Shown: positions 30,100-41,183 of the stretch, one piece after another | Numbering within the stretch: position 1 is the first letter of the stretch | Layout: each line of letters opens with the position of its first letter | Origin: Saksenaea vasiformis B4078 | Lineage: Eukaryota; Mucoromycota; Mucoromycetes; Mucorales; Saksenaeaceae | NCBI GenBank assembly: GCA_000697055.1 | Contig: JNDT01001475.1 | Location: 1 to 41,183 of the forward strand | Length of the DNA: 41,183 nt | Reading direction: 5' to 3' | Notes under the pieces: model-generated | Databases searched by the model: none | Told to the model about the DNA's origin: nothing | What the model saw: the letters and a program-made list of their open reading frames with translations, nothing else | Position numbers and translations under genes: made by a program

Positions 30100-32535
30100 C
30101 TATGGTGAATGTTTGGTGTTTGGAGGCAAAATAACCACTTCCGAGCGACCTTCGTGTAGGTTGTCGGTGCTCGTTTTCTTTGGCGCTGCAGGCTTTGATT
30201 GTGGCGTGAATGTTCGTGATGGCGAAGGTTTCTGTGGCGTATACGTTCGGTTCTTATTGTATGACGATCCGTACTGTGACGATCCATACTGCGACGAACC
30301 CTGAGGTGATCCATATGATCTTCCTTGATGCGTTTTCTCATCCATCCGCTTTTTCAAATCCAGCAATTCTTTCTCATTGAAGGGCCGAATCTATGTACGA
30401 TGGGTCAGAAATCGATGGCATAACTCATGCGCCTACCTTGAGTGCTTCCGGCATAAAGACGTATGGGATCGAGCCAAGGGTGCCGTCAAATCTGTAATTG
30501 TCAGTGGTTTGAAGCTGCCGTATCGGCGTCCCATTACCTATTTTTCTTGATATCCAGATATCGAAATTTGAGCTCATCATTCTTTTGAATAATGATCACA
30601 TTATCGGATTCTTGAGTAATTTTGGCACTGCCGAAAACAGAGTTGATGTCAAGCTGATCGCTGGAGTCCTTACGTGGATGAACCACGAGTGACACATGCA
30701 CATCATGCTGCGTCGCAAACTTTCGAAGTTCGGCCACAGCTTCATCTTGTAATTCCCATCGATCAAGGCTATGTCTGCCTTGTTGTGAAAGCATGAACTG
30801 CAAATTATCAAGAATAATATGCCGGACATCTAACGCATGTACAGCATGATTACATGCTTCCAGTACATCCTTGATTGCTGTGCTGCTAAAGAATTTTAAA
30901 AAGTACAACGGTAACTGCAACGTTTCCTTAGTGCTCTCTTTTTCTCTTTTGCATCATTGTCTCCTTTCGTACCTGCTCAAATTTGTCCGCCCAAATATCA
31001 AGGTCTCCAGGAGCTTTGCTTAGATCTGTTCCTGCATACTGGTACAGCATCTTTTTAGCTAGACGCTTGTTTGGAATCTCAAAAGAACCCCACAATGTTG
31101 GCACACCGCTTCTGCAGTAATCCAGACTGAGCTGACTAATGACTGTAGTCTTTCCCGCACCGGTGGGTCCCGTTAGAATCGTCAATTCGCCTGAACGATG
31201 CCCTTTTAGCAATTTGTTCAGAGGTGGTAAATCTTCAGATTGTACACCCCGCGTTTGTTCTGGATTAAGAATTTCTCGGTAGACTTCCTCACGAAGGTCA
31301 TGGAAATTGGTAATCTGGTCGTGCTGCAGTGGGTACGCTGAATGTAAGATATCCTCCAAGCTTTTACCAGCCATCAGAGCTTCATGTGCATTCAATGGTC
31401 CTACTAGTTCGCCGAGTCGTGTAGCGACAACCAAACACCTCGTTTCGCCAATCTTTCGTGCAAATCTCTCCGCAGCCAGTTGTCCATCAACATCATCATC
31501 CAACCAGAGATAGACACGGTTAAAGCGTTCAATTAACGATAGTGTGGATTCTTGCATCTGATAATTGGATGTTGGCATGGATACACTAGGAATCCCTGTT
31601 GCTTGATAGGCAGCCATCGCGTCTAGTTCGCGCTGTGCCAATATAATCGCATCCGCATCTTGAGAAGCAATATGATAGCCAAATAGTCCCCCACTCTTCT
31701 GATTCTGTACGGGTGGATCGTAAGCTGAAACGTTATTGACGTCTTCGGTCTCGCAAGCTTTGATCCTCACGGTTTCCACATAAAAGCCACCTTCACTATT
31801 TGTTTCCTGATTGGGAAGCGCATAACTAAGCGTTGTTTGTGGGAAAGTCAAGCATTCCGTCGCTATATTAGCTGTCGAGCCTTGGCTCGCTTTCAATTTT
31901 GCATCCAAGCTCGTATAGGTGGCCAAACCAACTTTGTACTCTTTCCAGATTTCAGGTTTGATTTTATACTTCTCCGAAAGACGCTTAAGTATGGATTCGT
32001 TCTGACTAAGCATGTCAGGATATTTGTTAATTTCCTCCATGGGCCGCGAAAATTGGATCGAACGCGTCCATAACGCATCCGACGCATGCGAAATTTTACT
32101 ATCTTTTAAGCGCTCCGTTTTGCTTTCCAACTCTCTTCTAAATCTTTCCCAGCTGCCTTTGTTATTGCAAGTCTGGCAATGATAGCTTCCTCTCGTTAAA
32201 TCAACGAATGCGGTGAAGCTCTTTCTGGCATGTCCAAGACAATGAGGGCAATTGGTGCGAATGACGTTTGACTCGGAAGTGGGTATAGGTCGCTGGTCTC
32301 TCTCTATAAGTTTCTGCATGATCTCGGTCTTCATGCCTTTCGAAGAAAAGCTGGCAGGAATCTCCGTCAGCGTTTTGTCACGTATTTCCTTCGGTTTAAC
32401 ATTTGAAGTGGCTACAGGCGTTGGACGTCGAATCACTGATTTCGAGGTTATCGGTACGTTCGCGCTATAATAGCGAAGGATCGGGAATCGAGCAATCCGC
32501 GTCAGTGATTTGCCCTGCAACAGTGCTTTTGACAT
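30100..32535 (-). CDS. TWNK: Twinkle-like mitochondrial DNA helicase-primase
   Basis: Ring-shaped DnaB-family helicase related to phage T7 gp4, acting at the mtDNA replication fork. Exons in coding order 30973-32535, 30538-30914, 30437-30491 and 30100-30390 give 761 residues. The N-terminus (MSKALLQGKSLTRIARFPIL, then RYYSAN) is a typical mitochondrial presequence. A zinc site follows (C96-x2-C99 ... C120-x2-C123, NCPHC and YHCQTC). The TOPRIM core has AQRELDAMAAYQ and LWLDDDVDGQLAAE. The RecA-like domain has Walker A GPTGAGKT at 456-463, DnaB motif 2 near VRHIILDNLQFML, and SLVVHPRK and FGSAKITQESDNVI further on. The last exon is a Ser/Gly/Tyr-rich tail with QYGSS repeats. An in-frame TTG at 32556 could extend it, but the ATG at 32535 is preferred. 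Confidence 0.93.
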
Positions 32536-33453
32536 AAGAGATGTCCCCTTTTTCAATCAAATTTTTTTCACTTTTTGGGTTATGTCCTTTTTCGACAGAT
32601 ATTTAAGCAGTCCACTTGAACAATCGATGGGATGTGACAACTTTTCAATCGGGAGAGTGCTCACTTGCCGAACACTTACTGCTATACTCGTGTGATAATT
32701 GGACTTCTCAAGCTTCATTTCATCCTGCCACATAAAAGAAAAGTAGACTTCATCGCATTCTATTCAGGCAACCGTTACCCCAACATGATAGGTGCTTCAT
32801 AATTGACCAAAATGTGTACATATGCTAACCAATATCGGTACAACGATTGTTCACAGGTAGATATTAACAAACACCCATTGCGAATCTACAAAAATCAGTA
32901 CAAATTAATAATTGCCTGCATTTATGCCGAATTCTGTAATTCTGCTTCAGAGATTTCTCTTCCTCTCGTCGCAAACAAAGGAAAATTCTGCATTCGTGGA
33001 AACTGCCTTCTAGAAAAAAGGACTCTGGAACCGCTGATCTTCCCTCATCAAAAATTCATGTACAGCCGTTCCACGCACGGTTCGGAGACTCAATCTCAAA
33101 TGTAACATGGTAAGGAGGATAACGACTGCCATGGCTGATTTGACGAACTATCGCGCGGTTGCACCAATTTTTCCTTTTTGACGATGACACCAGTGGAGAT
33201 TGAAAAGCGCGAGTGATGCACCAGCGATTTAGCGCTTTCAAATGACGGAAGCATAGCTTTCCTACCATCGCTTATACGCAGAAAACTGTTCGGTATTAAC
33301 TTAATTTTTTCCTCATTTGGGTACTTGTTAATATTCGACTGAATCGATATCTTTGTACCCTAATTTTTTCTGCGAGATCACTTAACTTTCGTGATTCTCA
33401 AGCAGCCAGTATTGTTTTGATTTCAGGCCGTGACCGTCTCAAATTTTCCATAT
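32536..33453. other. Divergent upstream region of TWNK and MED14
   Basis: No supported gene. A 100-codon plus frame at 32803-33105 has no motif. A pyrimidine-rich acceptor-like TTTCAG ends at 33426, so MED14 may have a non-coding first exon in this interval. Confidence 0.45.
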
Positions 33454-36400
33454 ATGGCAATAATCAATGACGCAGCACAGCGGAGTAGTAGCGGAGTACA
33501 AACTTATTTTCAACAAAAATCTCACACTTACTCTTTCACCTGCCGCCGTTATCCCAGTAGCGAAATAGTGATGCAGCCGATCTCGCAAACGGAACAGCCA
33601 GACAATAGGACGACGGAGATCAATGGACACGTAATTCAGCAGCACGAAATTAATGGCCAGAAAGCATCTATGCTTATGCAAAAGCAAGAGCAAGAGGAAC
33701 GAAATGGGGAACATGGCATCAATAGCGAGGAAAAATTCGTTCTACCGGTTGAAATGGCGAGCATGGTTTCCCTTCGTAGTCTCGTGGGGAAAATGATCTA
33801 TAAATCGCATGCTGATTTGATGACACTCACTGACACGTAAGTCTACGTGTTCCTGCTATGTCCCGGTAATTAAGCGAGTGTGGATGAATTTCAGCCTGCC
33901 TTCAATGTCAGATGTCGAACGAAAAAGACAGATACTCAACTATGCTACATTTGCACGTAAGCAGTTTTTGAAAATATTGGTGCTTGTCAAATGGGCAGAG
34001 AACGCCAAAGATATCCAAATGTGTCAGGTGGGTTAGACTAACCGGGAATCTCGTAAATTGGGAGTTTACTGTTCGGTTCTCTGACATCTACTGTCCAGAA
34101 TATTATGGCATTTTTGGCCAACCAGAATAAAATATTTCAAGATACCGTCGATTATCTGCACAAAATTCATATTGAGTTGCCCGCAGCGAGGGTCCGCGAT
34201 TTCGACATACTGACCGCAGTGGATGTACTCTCAACGGGCACGTATCAACGAATGCCTACAAAAATACAGGTACATTCTTTTCTTTCAGGCAATTTCGTAT
34301 AGTAATACGTGCTGTACCCCTCAGGATATGATACCTCCCTCGCCGCTTACAGATGAAGAGGTGCTGGACGCATTTCAAAAAATGAACGACGTAATTCGGA
34401 TGCGTATGTTTACTGCTGAAGTACTGCCATCGCCAATGCAGAATTACCGGATAGGTAAATTGATTAGACAGATCAAGAACCGCTTACCGTCTTTGGATGG
34501 TCCTTATAGAAAGTGGCCGGATCTTTTTCTCTATTGAAAATGAATTCAACGTTTCGCTCACGCTGACGGGACCCAGCCACGATAGGAGGTGGTGGATTGT
34601 ATCCTTAGATATTTTGGTCGAGTCTACAGCAAGCGGCAGCATTTCAGGTAACCTATATATGTAGTGGATGGAATCCGATGTGAATCTATTACTTTGTAGA
34701 CGTTAACGTCTCATTGAACGAAATGCAACGACAGCCCCTTCGAACCAATGCTCAAAAACAACTGATGCCGCCACAACCGTCTGCAGATCCTCGACAGTCG
34801 GGGCAGTTAACGAACGGAGATTCGCAGAACAATTCAACAGCAAGGTCGGCAGATGCGTCGAAGCCAGAATCGCCGAATCTATTCTTCCCATTAGTCGATA
34901 TGTACGATTATCTTCACCTTTTCTGCCTGAAAATGCAGCTGGAGATCATATACATGCAGGCCATGATGTTAGCCAGGACAAAATGGGTAGAGCAGCTCAT
35001 TGTTCAAATGGACTCGACGCGGACAAAGTTAGTTCTGACGTACTGGGGAGGAGGTTCATCTACTGCCCACTGGGCTAGTCCGCAAGTAGGATGTTCGAAG
35101 TGGATGGTGAAACTGTACTGAAGTGCGCTATAGGACCCTCCCGGGAAGAATGACACCAATGCACCGCGGAGCACTGTCATTGAGATCTCCATAAGCGACG
35201 AGGACGAGAAGCGGCAAGGATCGTTATCACAACAAACAAACATGGCAATTACGGTGCGAGATGAACTGAAAGGTTTAATCCAAAAGGCTGGAATTGGCGC
35301 CTCCATCGCACTGAGTAATCTTAAAGATGCGGATAAATCTAAGGTGGCAGCAGCGTTGAAATATCCTAAACGAAGTATCAATGTTAGCTGGGGAGGATCG
35401 AAAGATCTCCACACCTCGGCAAACTTGCTTGTAAGCTACATGGAATGGTCACGCTCGGTATATTCATAATGGTTTTTTTTTCTTTTCCTAGAACCCGTCT
35501 GACCTCAACGTTGAACGACTCCTTTTACATGCCACACGATATCATGGCCTATGCATTATCCGAAAATTTCGGGAAATATTATATTCTCAAGAAGCAGTTC
35601 TGGAAGAACATGGTCTTCGTTTAACCAAGGAACATTCAGAAAGGGTGCTTATGAAGCATTGCAATCAAAACTGTCCTACTGGTCAAGGTAGGCCTATCAA
35701 ATTTCATGAAGGGTTTGCAAAGTTTACATCCGTTTTGAATATACCAGATCAAGAGATTCAGCAACAACAACAAGAAGAAGAAGAAGCGTCATTAATTGTA
35801 CAATACCGACATCAAAAAAATATTAGCATCGATCTTGATACGCGCACTGGACGTGTAAAAGTCAGGGAAGCCGGCAACGGAGGCAGCGAAGGAGATGGTA
35901 AGATCAAGATAAATCGGTATCGTCTGATTTACAAGTTATTCTAGTCAAGCTGAAGGGATTAGAAGACAAACTGAACAACGATCCCGCAAATATTGCAGCA
36001 CATTTGTTGTGGCTGCGGTCAGAAGTGGTTATTCGTGAGATTGTTTCACTAGCGAAGCAATTAAGTTTGCAGCCTTACCATCCATCACAAATGAATCTCC
36101 AACCAGACGATATTACAAGATTGTTTTGTGATTTACCTCCAACACAGAAGACACAGCAGTCATCCGATCAGCAAGGGGGACAACGCCAGCGACTAGGATC
36201 GAGGAAAGGAGGGGTTACTGACAACACATCTGCTGTGAATAAGCCAACGTACCCGTCTCACTGTGTATTCCTTCAATTTGCTCAATTTGAAGACTGGTAC
36301 TTTGTGGTAGCTATTGTAAAGAACGAATTCCAGTCTTGGTTATGCTGTCTCAAGTAGGTGAAATCAGAAAAGGATATTACAAGTGTTAATTCACCGACGA

Positions 36401-38508
36401 ATTTTGCAGCAAAACATATGACCAAGGCGTGCTCTTCCAGGCGGTGGTTGACTTGATACATGTAGATTATGCCCAAGTGTGGAAAGAGCAGTTTGTGTTG
36501 GAGAACAATGACATGGATATCGAACTGGATGAAGCATCAAAGAAGCGGCGATGCAGTTCAAAGAAGGAAACAGAAGATGGCAGTGTGCAAGAAGGTAGCG
36601 GAACAAAACGGCGGAGGACATTGACAGGCATAGAGAGTTTAAGTACATCACAAGGGCAAAACGTTGACAAAGTAGACAAGTATGTGTGGACATGTCAATG
36701 CACCTGGTATTGATTTTTTTTTTCTTTAGCCTCTCCGTAAACTTGCGGTTTATGGCTAAGCTGGATTCGCTTTGCCGGTAAGCTAGAGACGATGTTGATC
36801 ACGAGTCCATGTGCTGACTACATTTCGTGTGTTAGGGCGTATATAACAAACAAGAAGATCGAACTTCAGTTACAACACTACAAAGGATCTCTGCAATGTC
36901 GAGCGCGGCCGCTTCTTAAATCACTCTCTGCTGCAGAAGCACAGGTCATGCATCATCCTGCGGCCAACAGGCTTGAGGTTCTATCTGTTTCCCAACGGGA
37001 TTTGCTTCGGACTTGTGCTTATCATCGTAGCGATGATACAAGCAATCCAAACGCAAAGGAAAGACCAATAGAGATTATTCCATGGGTTGAAAAACTTCTT
37101 CCACATATGAAAAACGAAATTATCATACGTGCGTCCGGTTGGTGGACTTGTGGGCCGAGCGAGTGTTATGTAGTTATACAAGACAAGTTTGATTGCAAAA
37201 ACATTCCTTTACGAGGTTGCGAAATCAGTGGTGAGTTGAAGATCATCGATTGTCATCCACTTAATCTTCGCCCTTGTAGATCATATGTCACTGGATAAGT
37301 CGACCAACGTGCTATCATTCACATATCCTGATATCGACTCGTGCGTGGAGAAGTTTTTGGCAGATTGGGAACAAACTTTCATGATGACTAATCTGGCAAG
37401 GCAAGGTAACAAATATTATTTCCTAAGCAAAAGACAAATAGAACTTATTTGATGTGCTTGTCAGTGACTTCTATGTGGTTCCACAAATACAAGGATGAGC
37501 TGGAATTTGATCCGTTTGACATGCAAGAACTAAGATTTACATACGCCAAAGTAAAGCGTGGCAGCAGCATATCCTGTGTTTTCCAACTCAATTGTTATCT
37601 GTACAGAATTTTACTTGCTCGATCCGGTGGGACTCCTCGTCAAACAGGAAACGATTCCGTCAGTATAATATAAAGCTGGACACAACAAAGTCAAGTGCAA
37701 AAAAGAAGAAGGCGATGTTGACATTGTCACCTACGCGTAATCCACACTGGCGTGTAGCAAGCTTCTTGCAAGATATCCTGAATGACAAGCGCGATTTAAT
37801 TTATTTTGTCCAGGTAAATCAACGAACAGGAAATTGCCTTCTTTTTTCTTTCTCTGTTTGCTGATAAAGTTTTTAGGTACTTTTCCAAACGCTACCATTA
37901 ATGGCTTGTCTTGAGAACCTTGAGGTGGAATGCGCCAAAAAAGGCGATATTGGCAAAGTATCTATTATACCACATGCTGCCGATGCTGTACGCATTGTGT
38001 ATTCTTCCACGTGAGTGAGATAACAGGCCCCTAATTGAGGCACAGAACTGTTGAACAGCTTTTATGTCGTAGATATGCGCTCGATATTCGGTTTGCAGAT
38101 GCGGCAACAATTAGTGTTGTGGATGCGGCGTTCCAGAACGAACTCTATTCATCTTCATCTCGACCGCGACAGAACACAGATAACTCTGTAACTTCTACAC
38201 CCTCTATGAACTCGGCTGCATCAAATACACCAAGTCGAAGTGATAATTCCATAAACCCCATCAAAGTTACGCAACAGCTGAAATTCGCACCATTTACCCA
38301 ATTTGACGGGTTACTGGAAACATTGGAAACTTGGATCTTTTCTGATCCAGCGGATATCGACAGTAAGTCAGAACCGCATCCATGGTACATAGCAGGTCAG
38401 CCCTGGGCAGACGATTCCGAACCAAGCGCGGTCTCTTTCTCACATGGGCTGCTTTGCTCTGCATCACTCTGCCGGGGTGTGCTTTTCAGACTGCAGAAGA
38501 TGCTGTAA
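33454..38508 (+). CDS. MED14: Mediator complex subunit MED14 (Rgr1)
   Basis: Backbone subunit joining head, middle and tail of Mediator, the Pol II coactivator. Eighteen exons: 33454-33836, 33895-34027, 34099-34269, 34325-34454, 34510-34647, 34700-35085, 35134-35430, 35492-35687, 35748-35897, 35945-36353, 36410-36679, 36730-36777, 36836-37230, 37280-37405, 37465-37550, 37607-37813, 37877-38010, 38073-38508. They give 1364 residues in consistent phase. Signature N-terminal MED14 region: LPSMSDVERKRQILNYA, ARKQFLKILVLVKWAENA, MAFLANQNKIFQDTVDYL, ELPAARVRDFDILTAVDVL and TGTYQRMPTKI. Further: RIFFSIENEFNVSLTLTGP and YLHLFCLKMQLEIIYMQA. Starts at 33454 or at the later Met at 33572 are both possible. 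The 60-nt intron 35688-35747 could be read through in frame. Tail-to-tail with TFC1, 130 bp apart. Confidence 0.95.
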
Positions 38509-38638
38509 AAAAAAAAAAGAAGAGCGTTCCTGGCTTTGGCTGTCTGTTACTAAAGCCCTGGCAAAACAAAAAAAATGAAAATAATAAAAAGAAGACTAAG
38601 ACTCATGGGTTTGTTTTATAAAATAGATAAATGCTAGA

Positions 38639-40899
38639 CTAAATATCTTCTTCCTCAATTTCTCCGTCCTCCCCAAAAACATCAAATTCTTCCAATTCTT
38701 CCAAATCCATATCGAAATCGTTATCAAAATCTACAATAGCAGAATGATTACTTCAATAAACACGCGATTGAACCTAGAACTTACTATCATCCTGCAATCG
38801 GCTCATATATTCATCAACCTAGAAACAGAGATACTCGTTATCGTCGTAGATCAAGAAAAAACACTAATTACCATCGCCGTCAAAGTCTTTCTGCCGTCAG
38901 GCTGTTTTGTAGAAGATCCAGGTTGTGTGGTTGCAGTATCCCAATACTGACTACTATCAATATCATCAAGGGTTTCTTCTGCTGTTTTGCTGGCCTTTTC
39001 CTTCTCAATTTCCTCCGCAAGCCCTTCTTCGATATTCTCGACTATTTCTCCATCCAGTAACTTTTTGCGAATGTACTGACGCATCCTTGTAACAACACAT
39101 TTATAATAAAATCCAAACAATTGCTGTAACATGACCGTTAGTTCACTTCGTAAGTGCATTTTTTTTTTCATTTACCGTGCATGTAGGTCGTATGTATTCT
39201 GGATTATTGATCATGGAATCCATTATAGGATCATCGACATCACATAACTGGAAGGATGCTGGTGTGTCCAACGCTTCGCTTTTTACGATACAATAACGGT
39301 CAGACGCATCCAAATCGATAATGAGGGAGGATCACACTTACTGAGAGCCTGATGTTTGTTGTTTAGATGCAACTTCTGTACTCGGAGGATTCTCGCCGAA
39401 TCGAGGAAGAGTTCTGCTGCGTCTGCCACGTGCAACTTCGTTTCCAGCGGCTCTGCTACGTTCCGGTCTGCGAATATCAAGCATCTGATACCTTATCCGA
39501 TACATGAGTAACAGGCCGGGTCACAGTTGAAGCACTTACTTGTGGTACTTCGTATCTTTTCTTGGATCCACTCCATAAGGGACCCAGCAATCACGCCAGG
39601 GACCACTTAGGAAGGTATACGCGAAAAATGGTAGTACACTATGATGGTGCAATGGTTATATTATTGAATACTACACAGGCCATTTCCTTACCCTCGAATG
39701 TGTTTATGGTACTTTTCCGGTAGAGCACGTCGAAGAGCATGTCTCGACCAAATGGGACGTTCTTGGAAAAGCTGCAGGCATTTAGATTGTTCATTCGGTA
39801 TTTCGCAAACAACTGTACCTTTCCGATCTTCTCCTTGACAATAATTGCATCACCTTCCAACGTTCGTAGCGCTCTCTGTGATTCTGAGGGGACCTGTATG
39901 GATTTCATAAGGAAATTTTCGAGTCAAGGTAATATGGAAAATGCTGTGTCAGTAGTAATATTACTTCCTCTAAAAAAAAAAAAGGATATTGGTATCTTCG
40001 TATCGAACCATGGTGATACTTCTTGAGGTCACTGCGGATCTGTTGAGTAACTTGATCGCGTACTAAAGTAATCATGAGAATTATAATAAAATGCATATTG
40101 CCAACTTTACCGATCCATCTGGCTGTTTTACTCTTATACGGACGACAGGAGCATTTTGCGCATAGCTTTTAGTAAACAGGGTGAGTGAAAGTCCTTAGAA
40201 CGTATAAAGAACATACTTGTAATTTAGAGGCGTTTCGACAGGGCTGAATATCGGTGGGGGAATGCTTCTTAGATTTTCCATATCGTCGTCGTCGTCTGCA
40301 AGCTTATACTTGATTATTGATTCCACTACGAATTGTATCAGTAGAGTCGCAAGATGAATGTTCCTTCTTTATCTACCGTCGCCAGATGTCACGGCATTTT
40401 TCAGCTGTACAGTCCTGTCCGATTTTGGTACCAGATACTGGAAATCGACCAACGCTGTTGTCAGAGAATAGTATGATGCTTAATCCATCTGAAGTTTCTT
40501 TTTAAGATGTAGCCAACCTCTGAAACGACACGTTTGCGGTATCACGCCAAGGATGTCCGTTTTATAAGTTGCTTCCTCTTCTGGTCTTCCTTTTTTTACC
40601 CGACGTGTCACCTTAACAAGCAAATTGGCAGTAGGTACAATATCACCGCCGACAGGGTGAGAAAACGGATCTTTCGGTCTATACCGTAATTCAACAAGCT
40701 TTTGTTGCATGACGGCCTATGCTCTTGAATTAACAAATTGTAGTATGGCATTCCTTCGACTTACAGTAGCTAAACCTTTCTCACCGCCTAAAGTATTTAT
40801 TGCGCGATCTACATTCTTTACAAAACCCGGATACTCCACGCACAGAAATTTCTTGTCTGGGACAGGGATTGGTGATGCTGCTTCGTAATCTACTTCCAT
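38639..40899 (-). CDS. TFC1: TFIIIC subunit TFC1 (tau95/GTF3C5/Sfc1)
   Basis: DNA-contacting subunit of TFIIIC, which recognises the A-box of tRNA promoters. Exons in coding order: 40765-40899, 40518-40716, 40377-40454, 40217-40295, 40111-40165, about 39965-40062, 39819-39893, 39692-39771, 39540-39638, 39342-39491, 39176-39278, 38872-39123, 38785-38818, 38639-38730, about 510 residues. Landmarks: FLCVEYPGFVKNVDRAINTL, LRYRPKDPFSHPVGGDIV, TDILGVIPQTCRFR, LVDFQYL, NYAQNAPVVRI, LFQERPIWSRHALRRAL, FFAYTFLSGPWRDCWVPYG, VDPRKDTKYHKYQMLDIR and FQLCDVDDP. The C-terminus is strongly acidic (DMDLEELEEFDVFGED), as in yeast tau95. One junction fails: exon 6 meets a T12 run (39973-39984) that puts the frame off by one before exon 7. 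The donor of exon 2 is GTTGGC. Confidence 0.92.
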
Positions 40900-41048
40900 G
40901 GCGATCAAAAATTGGGAACTTTGTCCGCAACGTTAAATTTAAACGACGGGAAATGCAAAAAATCGGACGCACCAACGGAGATTGAATAACATAAAACGTG
41001 GTTCAGCGGCTCTCCTCTTCCCTCTTCTTTACCATTCCGTAACTTCAC
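40900..41048. promoter_or_regulatory. 149-bp divergent promoter region
   Basis: The space between the TFC1 start (minus) and the start of the right-edge gene (plus) is only 149 bp, so the two genes must share upstream control sequence. No TATA box is evident. Confidence 0.45.
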
Positions 41049-41183
41049 ATGACTAACGATGAAGCCACAAACCTCATTTCGTCGGAGCGACTGAACCAGC
41101 CAATTCAAAACTATTCAGCTACATCAGAGGGTGATGCCGAAACCGGATCAGTCAAAGTAGTGAAGGTTGAACAAAAGACACAG
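41049..41183 (+). CDS. Start of an unknown gene, cut by the window edge
   Basis: ATG at 41049 opens 45 codons to the window end with no stop. The visible N-terminus (MTNDEATNLISSERLNQPI, later VKVVKVEQKTQ) is polar and probably disordered, with no domain yet visible. Sense codons and the divergent placement next to TFC1 support a real gene. Confidence 0.5.
   Translation, partial: MTNDEATNLISSERLNQPIQNYSATSEGDAETGSVKVVKVEQKTQ

Noticed and set aside
32803..33105. 100-codon plus frame, and a string near 33063-33085 resembling part of a group II intron domain V
   Set aside because: No protein motif. The AGCCGT...GCACGGTTC match lacks the conserved middle of domain V and has no other intron domain nearby.
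38382..38621. Alternative spliced C-terminus for MED14 through a 33-38-nt intron at about 38364-38401
   Set aside because: The intron would be shorter than any other in the window, and the unspliced reading ends with a sensible C-terminus at 38508.
1..41183. CRISPR array, bacterial operon or phage system
   Set aside because: Spliceosomal introns, a eukaryotic tRNA gene and eukaryotic protein families throughout. No regularly spaced repeat-spacer pattern was found.

Overview
The window reads as nuclear DNA of an early-diverging, filamentous (zygomycete-type) fungus, most likely Mucoromycota. Protein genes are cut by many short GT-AG introns of about 46-81 nt. Core eukaryotic genes lie on both strands with short spacers. 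The mobile DNA consists of a DIRS-like retroelement, a DDE_3 transposase and a Tc1 relic, the mix I associate with Mucorales. The species cannot be named from the sequence alone. Every gene model below was built by hand: I matched reading frames to the protein families I know and checked that each intron keeps the phase.

Layout. 1-1735: left edge with the last exon of an unrecognised acidic protein (minus strand), then an AT-rich island holding two convergent, broken coding-like frames that meet at a hairpin. 1802-1874: tRNA-Thr(CGT). 1886-5399: no supportable gene. 5400-6356: C2H2 zinc-finger regulator (minus). 6357-9272: mostly empty, with one weak hypothetical. 9273-11971: POP1 of RNase P/MRP (plus), tail-to-tail with coatomer zeta (12226-12902, minus). 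14550-17577: CENP-I/Mis6 (plus). 17984-20560: nested transposon wreckage. 21327-22848: a divergent beta-tubulin (plus). 23247-25478: VPS5-type sorting nexin (plus), tail-to-tail with a TMEM97/EXPERA-family protein (25527-26138, minus). 26925-28839: Tc1 relic, a second copy of the retroelement-flanking repeat and a decayed 182-codon frame. 29580-29714: tiny single-pass membrane protein candidate. 30100-32535: Twinkle-like mitochondrial helicase with an intact primase-type zinc site (minus). 33454-38508: Mediator subunit MED14 (plus), tail-to-tail with TFIIIC subunit TFC1 (38639-40899, minus). TFC1 is divergent from a truncated gene at the right edge (41049 onward, plus).

The genes do not form a pathway. 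They are a housekeeping mix: tRNA processing (POP1), Pol III transcription (TFC1), Pol II transcription (MED14, zinc finger), membrane traffic (coatomer zeta, VPS5), sterol/lipid-linked ER membrane (TMEM97 family), chromosome segregation (Mis6, tubulin) and mtDNA replication (Twinkle). The most notable observations are the AT-rich island with its hairpin, the beta-tubulin carrying the residues of benzimidazole-resistant alleles at 165, 167 and 198, a fungal Twinkle that keeps the primase zinc site, the chimeric frame inside the transposon nest, and an unknown frame of 182 codons with just two stops.
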